From Chloroflexota bacterium (lineage in GTDB: Bacteria > Chloroflexota > Dehalococcoidia > DSTF01 > JACRBR01), in contig JACRBR010000351.1 of assembly GCA_016213125.1 (NCBI GenBank), positions 1-11,902 of the forward strand: a stretch of 11,902 bases of DNA. Direction: 5' to 3'. The notes under the pieces were generated by a model that saw nothing but the letters and a program-made list of their open reading frames with translations, was not told the origin of the DNA and did not search any database. Positions within the stretch are counted from its first letter, which is position 1; every line of letters starts with the position of its first letter. This document shows positions 5,888 through 11,902 of the stretch, piece by piece. The position numbers and the translations under genes are program-made.

Positions 5888-6715
5888 TCAATCCACGCGG
5901 GGCGGCCCGCCGCGCGCCCGGGCCAGCACCGCATCGTGGTCCGCCGCCGACCACATCGCCTCGATGTACCAGGTGGCCCCGGCGTCCCGGTATGGAGCCA
6001 CCACGCGCGCAGCCGCGTTCGGGTCGCCGAGCGGGGTCTCTCCTTCGACGACGATGTCGATCGGCGTGCCTCCACGCCGATCCTCGAGCCATGCCTTCAT
6101 CTCGCGCACCTCGTCCGGGTTCGCCTGCCGGAAGTCCCCGCTGGCATCCCGCGCGCTCGGAATGAGCCCGTCGTACTTCGCCACCCGGCCCATCGACCGC
6201 TCGCTCGGCCAGGCGCCGACGACCCAGATCGGAATGCGCGGCTGCTGCACCGGCGGCGCCGGCTTGTGGACGAAGTCGTCGCGTATCTCACTGATCGTGT
6301 AGTGCTTGCCCGAGTACGAGAACGGCGGCCCCTGCCACAGGCCATCAATGATCTCCAGCGCCTCGTCCAGCAGTTCGGCGCGCTGCTTGCGGTCCACCAC
6401 CTCGCCGAACTCCGCGAAACCCACTTCCGGCGCGCCCAGCCCCACCGACAGGATCACCCGCCCGCCCGACAGGTTGTCGAGCGTCGCCGCCTCGCTCGCC
6501 AGCTTCCACGGCCGCATCCGCGACGGCGGCGTCAGCATAGTGCCCAGCCGGATGCGCTCCGTCACCATCGCGCACGCCGCCAGCGACACCCACGCATCCA
6601 CGCCCCAGACCGGCTCCCACAGGAAGATGCCGTCCCAGCCGGCGCGTTCCAGCTCGACCGCGAGGCCGGCCGCCGTGCGAGCGTCGCCGGACGGCAGGAC
6701 GAACCCGTACTTCAC
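5888..6715 (-). CDS. LLM-class flavin-dependent oxidoreductase, 275 residues
   Basis: A bacterial-luciferase-like (LLM) TIM-barrel enzyme using FMN or F420. Family marks are the opening strand KYGFVLPSG, IRLGTMLTPPSRMRPWKLA near 55-73, TLDNLSGGRVILSVGLG near 78-94, and RIPIWVVGAW near 158-167. The N-terminal layout, with residue 1 in the first barrel strand and no signal peptide, fits a cytoplasmic enzyme; the 275-residue length is at the short end, as in F420-dependent members. The start is GTG at 6715, with AAGGAGGG about 8 nt upstream. GTG overlaps the TGA of the GH172-type gene in a GTGA junction, so the two are translationally coupled. Family activities include monooxygenation of small organic compounds and F420-linked dehydrogenation; cofactor and substrate cannot be read from the sequence. 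Confidence 0.9.
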   Translation of the reverse strand: MKYGFVLPSGDARTAAGLAVELERAGWDGIFLWEPVWGVDAWVSLAACAMVTERIRLGTMLTPPSRMRPWKLASEAATLDNLSGGRVILSVGLGAPEVGFAEFGEVVDRKQRAELLDEALEIIDGLWQGPPFSYSGKHYTISEIRDDFVHKPAPPVQQPRIPIWVVGAWPSERSMGRVAKYDGLIPSARDASGDFRQANPDEVREMKAWLEDRRGGTPIDIVVEGETPLGDPNAAARVVAPYRDAGATWYIEAMWSAADHDAVLARARGGPPRVD

Positions 6716-7977
6716 GGAGATGTCCCTCCTTGAGGCCCTGGCGCCTCGCGCAGCCGGGCCAGCGCATCCTCGAATCGCCCCTCGTAGAACGGCACGCCGA
6801 TGGCGGCGACCCGGTACAGCGGGGCCGGGTCGGTCGCGATGGTGCGGATCGCCTGCCGCAGCGCGCCCGTGTACTCGGCGTGCGCTTCCTCGTAGATCGG
6901 CGGCAACGGCGGACGCATCGCGTCGCGCTCCGGCAGGGCGGGAAACGGCGCGTGTGGCTCGGACTGGTACCAGTACGCCACCGACGCGTACTCGTTCGAG
7001 AAGTTGTTGGCGTGCCCGTGTTCCACGGTCCACCGCAGCGATGTCGTGAAGCGGATCGGGTCATGGACGAACCACCGGTATGCGCCCACGAGACCGCTGT
7101 AGTCGCCCGCCGCGCCGGCGGCCGACTCGATCAGGTGGAAACCGTGATACGGCCCCGCGTACTCCGTCGAGGGGCAGGCGCCGCCACCGAAGATCTCCTC
7201 CGTGCCGGTCCCGTGGATTGACGGCGGCCACGCCTCGCCATCGACGAACACCATGTCGTCGCCCTCGCCATACCAGCCGCCCGCGACGTTGTTGATCTGG
7301 AGCAGTAGCCCCGCCATCTGTCCGCGGCCCACCGCGTCCAGCGCGACGTAGTTTTCCGCGCCGTCCGTGTTCTTGCCCGCATGGAGCTGAACGTTCGGCT
7401 CGCCGCCGACCGCGGCCGTGGGCTTCTCCTGGCGGAACTGCGCGTGAAACCGCAGCGCCTCGTCGGGTGGCGGCGTGTCGTACACGTCGTAGTCGATGTG
7501 GTACCACAGCGCCGGGAAGCTGCCGCCCAGCGGCAGTCCGCCGCGATGCTCGAGCGTGATCCGCGCGCTCCTCGCGAACGGCATCGGAAAGTACAGGTGC
7601 AGCCCGTGCGATGAGCCGAATCCGGGGTTGACCGCGTTCATCGCCGTCCGCACGAGCCGGATGCGGCCGTGAGCCAGCCCGAACAGGTCGCCCAGCGGCG
7701 CCTCGACCGACGGCATCGCCTCGCCGTCCCAGTAGCAGCGGATGATGGCGTCGCGGTAGTCCGTGATCTCCGGGAACGCCAGCGCGCAGTACAGATGCGT
7801 GATGCAGCCGGCGCCGTCGTGCTCCAGCAGCGTCGCCGTCTGACCGGGCAGCACGGTCACGAAGTCCATGTTGCCGCCGCTGCGGTCCCACGACGACGCC
7901 CGGCGGCTGCGCGCGCCCGTATACGTGAACAGCGCGCTCATCGGCTGGCGGAAAACCGGGTGCTCCGGCAGCGGCAT
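6712..7977 (-). CDS. DUF2961 / GH172 family glycoside hydrolase
   Basis: A 421-residue protein with the marks of the DUF2961 family, now classed as GH172, whose characterised members act on fructofuranosyl or arabinofuranosyl linkages. Visible signatures are SRRASSWDRSGGN at 24-36, GAGCITHLY at 55-63, FVDGEAW at 244-250, HGTGTEEIFGGG at 255-266, PYHGFH at 276-281, and the late EHGHANN plus YWYQSEPHAPF block near 319-345. E260 in GTGTE is the likely catalytic glutamate; I cannot place the second one safely. There is no signal peptide. I use ATG 7977 because the conserved region begins soon after; the frame stays open upstream to 8463 but reads through a neighbouring gene and a hairpin. The Shine-Dalgarno is weak. 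It is coupled to the LLM gene by a 4-base overlap. Confidence 0.9.
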   Translation of the reverse strand: MPLPEHPVFRQPMSALFTYTGARSRRASSWDRSGGNMDFVTVLPGQTATLLEHDGAGCITHLYCALAFPEITDYRDAIIRCYWDGEAMPSVEAPLGDLFGLAHGRIRLVRTAMNAVNPGFGSSHGLHLYFPMPFARSARITLEHRGGLPLGGSFPALWYHIDYDVYDTPPPDEALRFHAQFRQEKPTAAVGGEPNVQLHAGKNTDGAENYVALDAVGRGQMAGLLLQINNVAGGWYGEGDDMVFVDGEAWPPSIHGTGTEEIFGGGACPSTEYAGPYHGFHLIESAAGAAGDYSGLVGAYRWFVHDPIRFTTSLRWTVEHGHANNFSNEYASVAYWYQSEPHAPFPALPERDAMRPPLPPIYEEAHAEYTGALRQAIRTIATDPAPLYRVAAIGVPFYEGRFEDALARLREAPGPQGGTSP

Positions 7978-8041
7978 GGGCCTGAGTGTACGGAGCCCGG
8001 TGCTGCCAGGCGAGGCCAGCGGCGGGTGCGCCGCGCCGTAC

Positions 8042-8063
8042 GGACAGGTCTTTAGACCTGTCC
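8042..8063. repeat. Perfect 10-bp palindrome at the end of the DUF5655 gene
   Basis: GGACAGGTCT at 8042-8051 is the exact reverse complement of AGACCTGTCC at 8054-8063, with a TT loop. The TAA stop of the DUF5655 gene (8054-8052) falls at the tip of the hairpin, so one arm is coding and the other is not. It could stop or stabilise that transcript, but no T-tract follows on the minus strand. It may instead be a mobile or REP-type palindrome that supplied the stop codon. Confidence 0.75.
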
Positions 8064-8513
8064 TCGTCCACCGTCCGTGCTGGCGTACGACTCCGCCAGC
8101 CACGACATCACGGTGTTGTCGACGTCTTCCCGCCCGCGCAGGGTGGTCGAGTGCGGGATCCGGCTGGAGCCGCGCGAGATCCTGGGATGCGAGAGCCGTG
8201 GGTGGTCGAGCGGCCGCGGGAGCATCACCAGGAGCCTCATGCCTGCGCGGCGCAGGCGCAGGGAGGCGAAGACGCTGCCGTGCTTCAGGAACAGCCCGAC
8301 GCGCACGGGCTCCACCTGCACTTCGCCGATCCGAGGCAGCAGCTTCAGCACCGCCCCGCAGATCGCGCGCTGGTTCGGGTCCAACGATGCCAGGCGCTCG
8401 TCCAGCGTCATAAGCGGCTCGCACGAGTGCCCTTGGCCTGCCCGTCGGAAGTCGCGTCCACACGCGGGGCAGGTCCAGGCGGATGTCGTCGTGGCTGCCG
8501 CGCTGCGCTTCAT
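8052..8513 (-). CDS. DUF5655-like protein with N-terminal zinc knuckle
   Basis: A 153-residue protein. The first 31 residues hold CPAC (C15, C18) and HSC (H29, C31), spaced as a small zinc knuckle. The remainder resembles the DUF5655 domain: TLDERLASLDPNQRAI near 36-51, a PVRVGLFLKHGSVFASLRL strand pair near 69-87, then a paired-strand and C-terminal helix region. The domain has no established biochemical role that I know; related sequences often look like small DNA- or nucleotide-associated modules, which is only a guess. ATG 8513 lies 2 nt after the TAG of the lipoprotein gene, so translation is probably coupled, with a weak AGGGCGG upstream. The last codons (from about STDGGRGQV) enter a perfect palindrome, so the C-terminus may be altered compared with relatives. 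Confidence 0.78.
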   Translation of the reverse strand: MKRSAAATTTSAWTCPACGRDFRRAGQGHSCEPLMTLDERLASLDPNQRAICGAVLKLLPRIGEVQVEPVRVGLFLKHGSVFASLRLRRAGMRLLVMLPRPLDHPRLSHPRISRGSSRIPHSTTLRGREDVDNTVMSWLAESYASTDGGRGQV

Positions 8514-8515
8514 CG

Positions 8516-9586
8516 CTACCGCCCTGGCTGGTCGGCGCGGGCGATCGTGATGAGGTTGCCGTACTGGTCCGCGGACATCACGCGGTCCTTCTGCGCCTCA
8601 ATGTATGTGGGGTCCAGCCGCAGGTCGGTGAACACGGCGAAGCTCGGCCAGCTCACGAAAATGAAGCGGTCCCATCGCACCGGCCCGACAAGGTTGTGGG
8701 TCACGTTCGCCAGCACCTTCGGGCGCGCGCCGTGCGCAAGCACCACCGGCAGCGCCTTGGCGTTGTACTCGTTGAGCGCGGTCGCCCCGCCGCCGGGATC
8801 ATCGTTGAACCGGTACAGGTTGATGTAGTGGACGCGCTGGTCTCTGAACCCCTCCCAGGTGAACATCCGGCGCAGCGTCTCCGCCGTCGGATCCGCACCC
8901 CCCGACGGATAGACCTCCAACAGCGCGGCCACGATCTCGTCCGGCGTCTTCCCTTGCACGCGGTCGCTCGGGAAGTCCGACGCCGGTTCGTTCGGGCCGA
9001 GCTGCTTGATCGCTTCGGGCACCAGGTTCGGGCCCATCAGCACCTGCGCTTCTGCGACGGCCTCCCGGCGCTTTGCCGCAACCGCCACGACCCCCGGGTC
9101 GAGCACAGCATCGACGTAGTCGCTGATTGTCGGGTATGTCGCGAGCCACGACACGCCCCCTTCGTATGGCTCCAGCCCCTCCAGCCCCGGCATCAGCGTG
9201 TCGTTGACGCTGATCATCTCTCCGCCAGCTGTTAGCGTCGCCTTCGAGACAGCCTCCACGTAGGCGTCGTATCCGGCCTTCGCGCCCTCCTCGTCCCGGA
9301 GCTGCACGAACTCGACGACGGCCACGGCCTGCGTCTCGAAGCCGGGGTCCGCCAGCAGCTTCTCCCACGTCGCCGCCGGCGGGTCGACTACCGGGTCGGC
9401 GTACGCCGACGTCAGCCGCTCCAGCGGCGTCCGCGTGTCCGGTGTGGACGTCTCTACCCCCGCCACGCCTTTACCTCCGTCTTCAGATCCCGACGACCCA
9501 CGACACGCGCCGCCGATCGCGAGCATCACAATGAGAAACAAGACAGCGGACGGCACGATTGGCGACCGGTATCGGGGCGATGACAT
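8516..9586 (-). CDS. Predicted lipoprotein with two DUF1330-like domains
   Basis: A 356-residue exported protein. Residues 1-28 form a signal (basic SSPRYR, a hydrophobic core, then IGGAC) ending in C28. The lipobox is slightly off consensus because Gly, not Leu, is at -3. After a Ser/Gly/Thr-rich linker come two similar ferredoxin-like segments, about 85-190 and 250-350. Each has an opening VxFVQLRD or YINLYRF strand, an AYDAYVEA or ALNEYNAK helix, a WLATYPTISDYVDAV or FIFVSWPSFAVFTDL segment, then a D-P turn and a following helix, the layout of DUF1330/NIPSNAP-like dimeric barrel proteins. Two copies in one chain could form a pseudo-dimer. ATG 9586 is preceded by CGGGAGG at 7-nt spacing; the in-frame ATG at 9640 has no ribosome site. 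Function unknown; coupled to the DUF5655 gene. Confidence 0.82.
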   Translation of the reverse strand: MSSPRYRSPIVPSAVLFLIVMLAIGGACRGSSGSEDGGKGVAGVETSTPDTRTPLERLTSAYADPVVDPPAATWEKLLADPGFETQAVAVVEFVQLRDEEGAKAGYDAYVEAVSKATLTAGGEMISVNDTLMPGLEGLEPYEGGVSWLATYPTISDYVDAVLDPGVVAVAAKRREAVAEAQVLMGPNLVPEAIKQLGPNEPASDFPSDRVQGKTPDEIVAALLEVYPSGGADPTAETLRRMFTWEGFRDQRVHYINLYRFNDDPGGGATALNEYNAKALPVVLAHGARPKVLANVTHNLVGPVRWDRFIFVSWPSFAVFTDLRLDPTYIEAQKDRVMSADQYGNLITIARADQPGR

Positions 9587-9628
9587 GAGTAGACCTCCCG
9601 GCGCTTTCGACCCACCGCGCGGGAGGTC
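9587..9628 (-). promoter_or_regulatory. Hairpin that sequesters the Shine-Dalgarno of the 8516-9586 gene
   Basis: In the minus-strand transcript GACCTCCCG (9628-9620) pairs perfectly with CGGGAGGTC (9600-9592), and an inner GCG/CGC adds three pairs past a bulged C. The 3' arm is the Shine-Dalgarno itself, 5 nt before the ATG at 9586. The 5' arm is therefore a built-in anti-Shine-Dalgarno. Such a stem would limit translation unless melted by heat, a protein or an upstream ribosome. The pairing is seen directly; the regulatory role is inference. Confidence 0.6.
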
Positions 9629-9668
9629 ACTGTTGTTCATTGCGGTCGCTGGAGCGCGTTACGATCCA

Positions 9669-9702
9669 ACCGCAGCCTCTGCGTCCTCTGCGCCTCTGCG
9701 GT
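9669..9702. repeat. Three CTCTGCG units inside a 7-bp stem
   Basis: CTCTGCG occurs at 9677-9683, 9686-9692 and 9694-9700, with spacings of 9 and 8. The block is enclosed by ACCGCAG (9669-9675) and its exact complement CTGCGGT (9696-9702). It starts 5 nt past the stop of the LLM gene on the minus strand, so it could end or protect that transcript's 3' end. No T-tract follows, so I list it as a repeat rather than a terminator. Confidence 0.65.
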
Positions 9703-9707
9703 GAAAC

Positions 9708-10811
9708 CTAGCCAGCAACAACCGCAGCCGCTTCCTTGCTCCGGAACTTCGGCATCACTTCCTTAGCGAACAGCCGCAGGCTGTCCAGCACCTGCGTCTG
9801 AGGCACGGTCTCGGCTGCGTTCAGCAGGAAGTTGATCCGATCGGCGCCGACGGCCTCCCACTTCGAGACGATGTCGGCGATGCGAGCCGGGTCGCCGATG
9901 CAGATGCCCTCGGGGATGCGGCCGCCCTCGCTCGGCGCCGTCGACTCCTGCCGGAGCTGCGGCAGCAGCCCCAGCGACGGGTACGAGCGCGACGGGTACG
10001 CCTCCCGCGCCGCAAGCAACTGCGCGGCGAGATAGTTGAACGTCCCCGCCAGCCGCTGGCCCGTCTTCACGCCCGTCTCGTTGTCCTCGTGGCAGTACAG
10101 GAAGTTGACCGTGTTCACCTGCTCGTTCACGAATCCGCCGATCGGGTCGCACGACTTGATGCGCCGCCGGTACTCGGCGATCTTCTTGTCCTGCTCGGCG
10201 AACCCGCCGAAGGTGAGGCCCAGGCTGCCCATGCCGCGGTCCGCGGCGTCCAGCTCGGTGCCCGGCGACGTCACCGCCACCCACATCGGCGGGTGCGGCT
10301 TCTGGTACGGCTTCGGCAGGATCGCCCGCGACGGCATCGAGAACGCCTCGCCCTGGTAGCTGAAGCGCTCCTGCGTCCACATCTTCGGCAGGCACCGCAC
10401 GATCTCGTCCCACGTCTTCTTCGTCGAGTCCGGGTCGGCCTGGAACCCCGCCAGCTCCGTCCACGTCGCGCTGCGCCCCGTCCCGAACTCCAGGCGCCCG
10501 CCCGAGAGGATGTCCAGCACCGCGGCGCGCTCGGCGATGCGCACCGGGTGGTTGAACTGCGGCACGCACACGACGATCCCGTGGCCCACGCGGATGTTCT
10601 TCGTCTGCATCGCGCACGCCGTCAGGAACAGCTCCGGCGCCGATGAGTGCGAGTACTCCTCGAGAAAGTGGTGCTCCACGCACCACACCTGGTCGAAGCC
10701 CAGCTCGTCGGCGAGGCGCACTTGTTCGAGCGCGTTCATGTAGACGTCGCGCTCGGACTCCCGCGTCCACGGCCGCGGTACAGACAGCTCGTAGAAGATC
10801 CCGAACTTCAT
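9708..10811 (-). CDS. LLM-class flavin-dependent oxidoreductase, 367 residues
   Basis: A full-length luciferase-like monooxygenase-family protein with a TIM barrel. It opens with KFGIFYELSVPRPW, then DELGFDQVWCVEHHF at 35-49, whose EHHF matches the flavin- or substrate-pocket motif of many LLM proteins. VGHGIVVCVPQFNHPVRIAE near 75-94 and LDILSGGRLEFGTGRS near 100-115 complete the signature, and PPMWVAVTSPGTEL lies near 174-187. Family members oxidise small organic molecules with FMNH2 supplied by a partner reductase or use F420; no reductase is visible here. ATG 10811 has GAGGAG at a short 4-nt spacing. The gene lies 19 nt downstream of the FxLYD-like gene, so they are probably cotranscribed. 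The first 44 codons and the ribosome site are duplicated in the stub at 11597-11749. Confidence 0.93.
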   Translation of the reverse strand: MKFGIFYELSVPRPWTRESERDVYMNALEQVRLADELGFDQVWCVEHHFLEEYSHSSAPELFLTACAMQTKNIRVGHGIVVCVPQFNHPVRIAERAAVLDILSGGRLEFGTGRSATWTELAGFQADPDSTKKTWDEIVRCLPKMWTQERFSYQGEAFSMPSRAILPKPYQKPHPPMWVAVTSPGTELDAADRGMGSLGLTFGGFAEQDKKIAEYRRRIKSCDPIGGFVNEQVNTVNFLYCHEDNETGVKTGQRLAGTFNYLAAQLLAAREAYPSRSYPSLGLLPQLRQESTAPSEGGRIPEGICIGDPARIADIVSKWEAVGADRINFLLNAAETVPQTQVLDSLRLFAKEVMPKFRSKEAAAVVAG

Positions 10812-10830
10812 AACGCTCCTCGGACGCGTC

Positions 10831-11541
10831 CTACCGCTGGATTGGCACTTTATCCGTCATGATCGCCTGGAACCGCGAGGCGTTCACGGAGACATCGGGA
10901 TCGTCGACGTAGGCCCAGAAGCGGACGGCCGCGATCTCACCGAACTCCTGTCGGTAATCCGGGTGCTCAGCGTCGAAGTCCACGGCGACGCCAGGTTCCG
11001 CCGCCGAACCCTTCACCAGGAGAGTGGAGACGGCCACGACTTCGCCCGCGGCGTCATACCACGCGATGCACCCATGTACGCCACCCTCGTATGCCTCATC
11101 GGCGGTGTACGTGAAGCGATAGCGCAGGTCCGTTCCATTCACTTCCACCACGGAGACATCACTCACTGCGGCTTCAAGCTCTGGAAGCGGTTCGTCCTGT
11201 GCCCTGCCGCTGAGTACGTTCACCTGGTGCCGGGCTGGTTGGGGAACGGTCTGCGATTCGTTGAAGCGGATGCCATAGACGGCAATGCTGTTGGGAGAAA
11301 GCTCCCCCGGACACGTTCGCGCCTGTGCGACACCCACCGCGTTCCCGTCGTCATCGAAGATCGTGCCGCGAAGCAGAATCTCGAGGCCCTGGATGTCCGT
11401 CTCATTGTGAATTTCCCCGAAGATCGTCCAGTCGTTGTTGTTCCCGCGGCGCAAGGTGTCATTCTCGATACAGCGCGCTGACACAAGGAAGAGCGCCAGT
11501 ACGGAAAGGAGCGTCACGCCTAATAGTCTTTGCCACCGCAT
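10831..11541 (-). CDS. Exported FxLYD-like protein of unknown function
   Basis: A 236-residue protein with an N-terminal signal: MRWQR, then a hydrophobic stretch to residue 22, then Cys24. The -3 to -1 residues (S-A-R) are not a good lipobox, so it may be secreted rather than lipidated. The segment about 34-90 (FGEIHNETDIQGLEILL, then IFDDDGNAVGVAQ, then a Pro-Gly turn and IAVYGIRF) matches the pattern of an FxLYD domain, a small beta-sandwich of extracellular lipoproteins. The stretch about 140-230 (CIAWYDAAGEVVAVS followed by an Ala-Glu-Pro-Gly turn and FWAYVDD) could be a second, more diverged copy. ATG 11541 is preceded by GGGGAGGAA at 4-5 nt, a strong ribosome site. The gene lies between a complete LLM gene and an LLM stub, so it may have arrived with the event that broke the third copy. 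Role unknown. Confidence 0.8.
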   Translation of the reverse strand: MRWQRLLGVTLLSVLALFLVSARCIENDTLRRGNNNDWTIFGEIHNETDIQGLEILLRGTIFDDDGNAVGVAQARTCPGELSPNSIAVYGIRFNESQTVPQPARHQVNVLSGRAQDEPLPELEAAVSDVSVVEVNGTDLRYRFTYTADEAYEGGVHGCIAWYDAAGEVVAVSTLLVKGSAAEPGVAVDFDAEHPDYRQEFGEIAAVRFWAYVDDPDVSVNASRFQAIMTDKVPIQR

Positions 11542-11596
11542 GGTTTCCTCCCCGCCTGCTTGACACAAGGTTCGCTCGGGAGCGTAGCATCGCCGC

Positions 11597-11749
11597 TCAT
11601 GGGCGTGCAACGACTCCGCACCACACCTGGTCGAACCACAGCTCATCCGGCAGCCGCACCTGCTCCACCGCGTTCATGTAGACGTCGCGCTCGGACTCTC
11701 GCGTCCACGGCCGCGGCACAGACAGCTCGTAGAAGATCCCCAACTTCAT
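11597..11749 (-). pseudogene. Truncated 5' stub of an LLM oxidoreductase, paralogous to the 9708-10811 gene
   Basis: Fifty codons from ATG 11749 to TGA 11597. The first 44 residues match the start of the intact LLM protein at 9708-10811 with four changes (F3L, L28V, A34P, G38W). The two DNA stretches, 11617-11749 and 10679-10811, align over 133 bases without gaps with about 14 differences by my count. After the TGG TGC codons (W43, C44) the similarity stops abruptly and an unrelated GVVARP tail runs to the stop. The barrel needs about 300 more residues, so the product cannot be functional. The Pro and Trp changes at positions usually Ala and Gly suggest relaxed selection. The ribosome-site region (GAGGCG against GAGGAG) also resembles the intact copy. 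Confidence 0.85.
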
Positions 11750-11796
11750 GGAGCGCCTCGCATTCATCGTCGCGCGCGGCCCGTACTCCACCCGTA

Positions 11797-11818
11797 GCGC
11801 GGGCGTTCCAGCCCGCGC
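11797..11818. repeat. 8-bp palindrome upstream of the LLM stub
   Basis: GCGCGGGC at 11797-11804 is the exact reverse complement of GCCCGCGC at 11811-11818 around a 6-nt loop (GTTCCA). Like the hairpin at 3417-3440 it is preceded by GTA and is a strong GC palindrome. The rest of 11750-11902 shows no gene I can support; the plus-strand ATG at 11893 is too close to the edge to judge. Confidence 0.55.
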
Positions 11819-11902
11819 GGTCGCCGTGTGCCGCCGGTGCGTGGGAGGCGAACAGGGTGGGTGGGGCGTGGGCACGGACCACGGCGCAGCGGCCCCATGA
11901 AA

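Noticed and set aside
7978..8463. Upstream extension of the GH172 frame by about 160 codons
   Set aside because: It overlaps the DUF5655 gene in another frame, passes through the palindrome at 8042-8063, and has none of the family's conserved sequence. The ATG at 7977 is the better start.
11542..11646. 35-codon N-terminal extension of the FxLYD-like protein
   Set aside because: ATG 11541 has a strong GGAGGA ribosome site followed at once by a signal peptide; the extension would bury the signal and overlaps the LLM stub.

Overview
This is a high-GC window (my estimate is mid-60s percent) of tightly packed bacterial chromosome. Almost everything is on the minus strand; the only plus-strand gene I support is a small VOC-fold protein at 3016-3381. 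The gene content (two luciferase-like flavin oxidoreductases plus the stub of a third, an acetoacetate-decarboxylase-like protein, a DUF5655 protein, a DUF2961/GH172 hydrolase, small lipoproteins and a dienelactone hydrolase) resembles soil or aquatic Chloroflexota, with high-GC Actinomycetota as the alternative. That placement is inference from gene families, not from a phylogenetic marker; there is no rRNA or tRNA here.

Layout, left to right. 1-303 is the N-terminal end of a radical SAM protein that runs off the window (minus strand, TTG start). 504-2867 is a complete three-domain GH3 beta-glycosidase. It is divergent from the VOC gene, and that gene converges on a 92-residue hypothetical protein (3477-3755) across a perfect hairpin. 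3857-5808 is a tight run: acetoacetate-decarboxylase-like protein, lipoprotein, dienelactone hydrolase, with gaps of 3 nt and a 1-nt overlap. 5888-7977 is a translationally coupled pair (GTGA overlap): a GH172-family glycoside hydrolase and an LLM flavin oxidoreductase. 8052-9586 is another coupled pair: a lipoprotein with two DUF1330-like domains and a DUF5655 zinc-knuckle protein. 9708-11541 holds a second LLM oxidoreductase and a secreted FxLYD-like protein. 11597-11749 is a 50-codon stub of a third LLM gene, about 90 percent identical in DNA to the start of the one at 9708-10811.

How the genes may work together is only partly readable. LLM oxidoreductase, ADC-like protein and dienelactone hydrolase are all small-molecule catabolism families. 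GH3 and GH172 act on glycosides. A scavenging role on glycosylated or recalcitrant organic matter is a reasonable inference, but no substrate can be named.

The most unusual signal is between the genes. Every one of the seven internal gaps longer than about 70 bp, and the right-hand flank, carries a short repeat or palindrome, and these belong to several different sequence types: a nine-unit exact 7-bp-period array (YAGTNNN) at 5813-5875, a three-unit 10-bp-period CACAGAT array, a three-unit CTCTGCG array enclosed in a stem, a three-unit 7-bp-period CGACGNC array, three near-perfect hairpins, and a pair of direct repeats. A separate stem sequesters the Shine-Dalgarno of the 8516-9586 lipoprotein gene.
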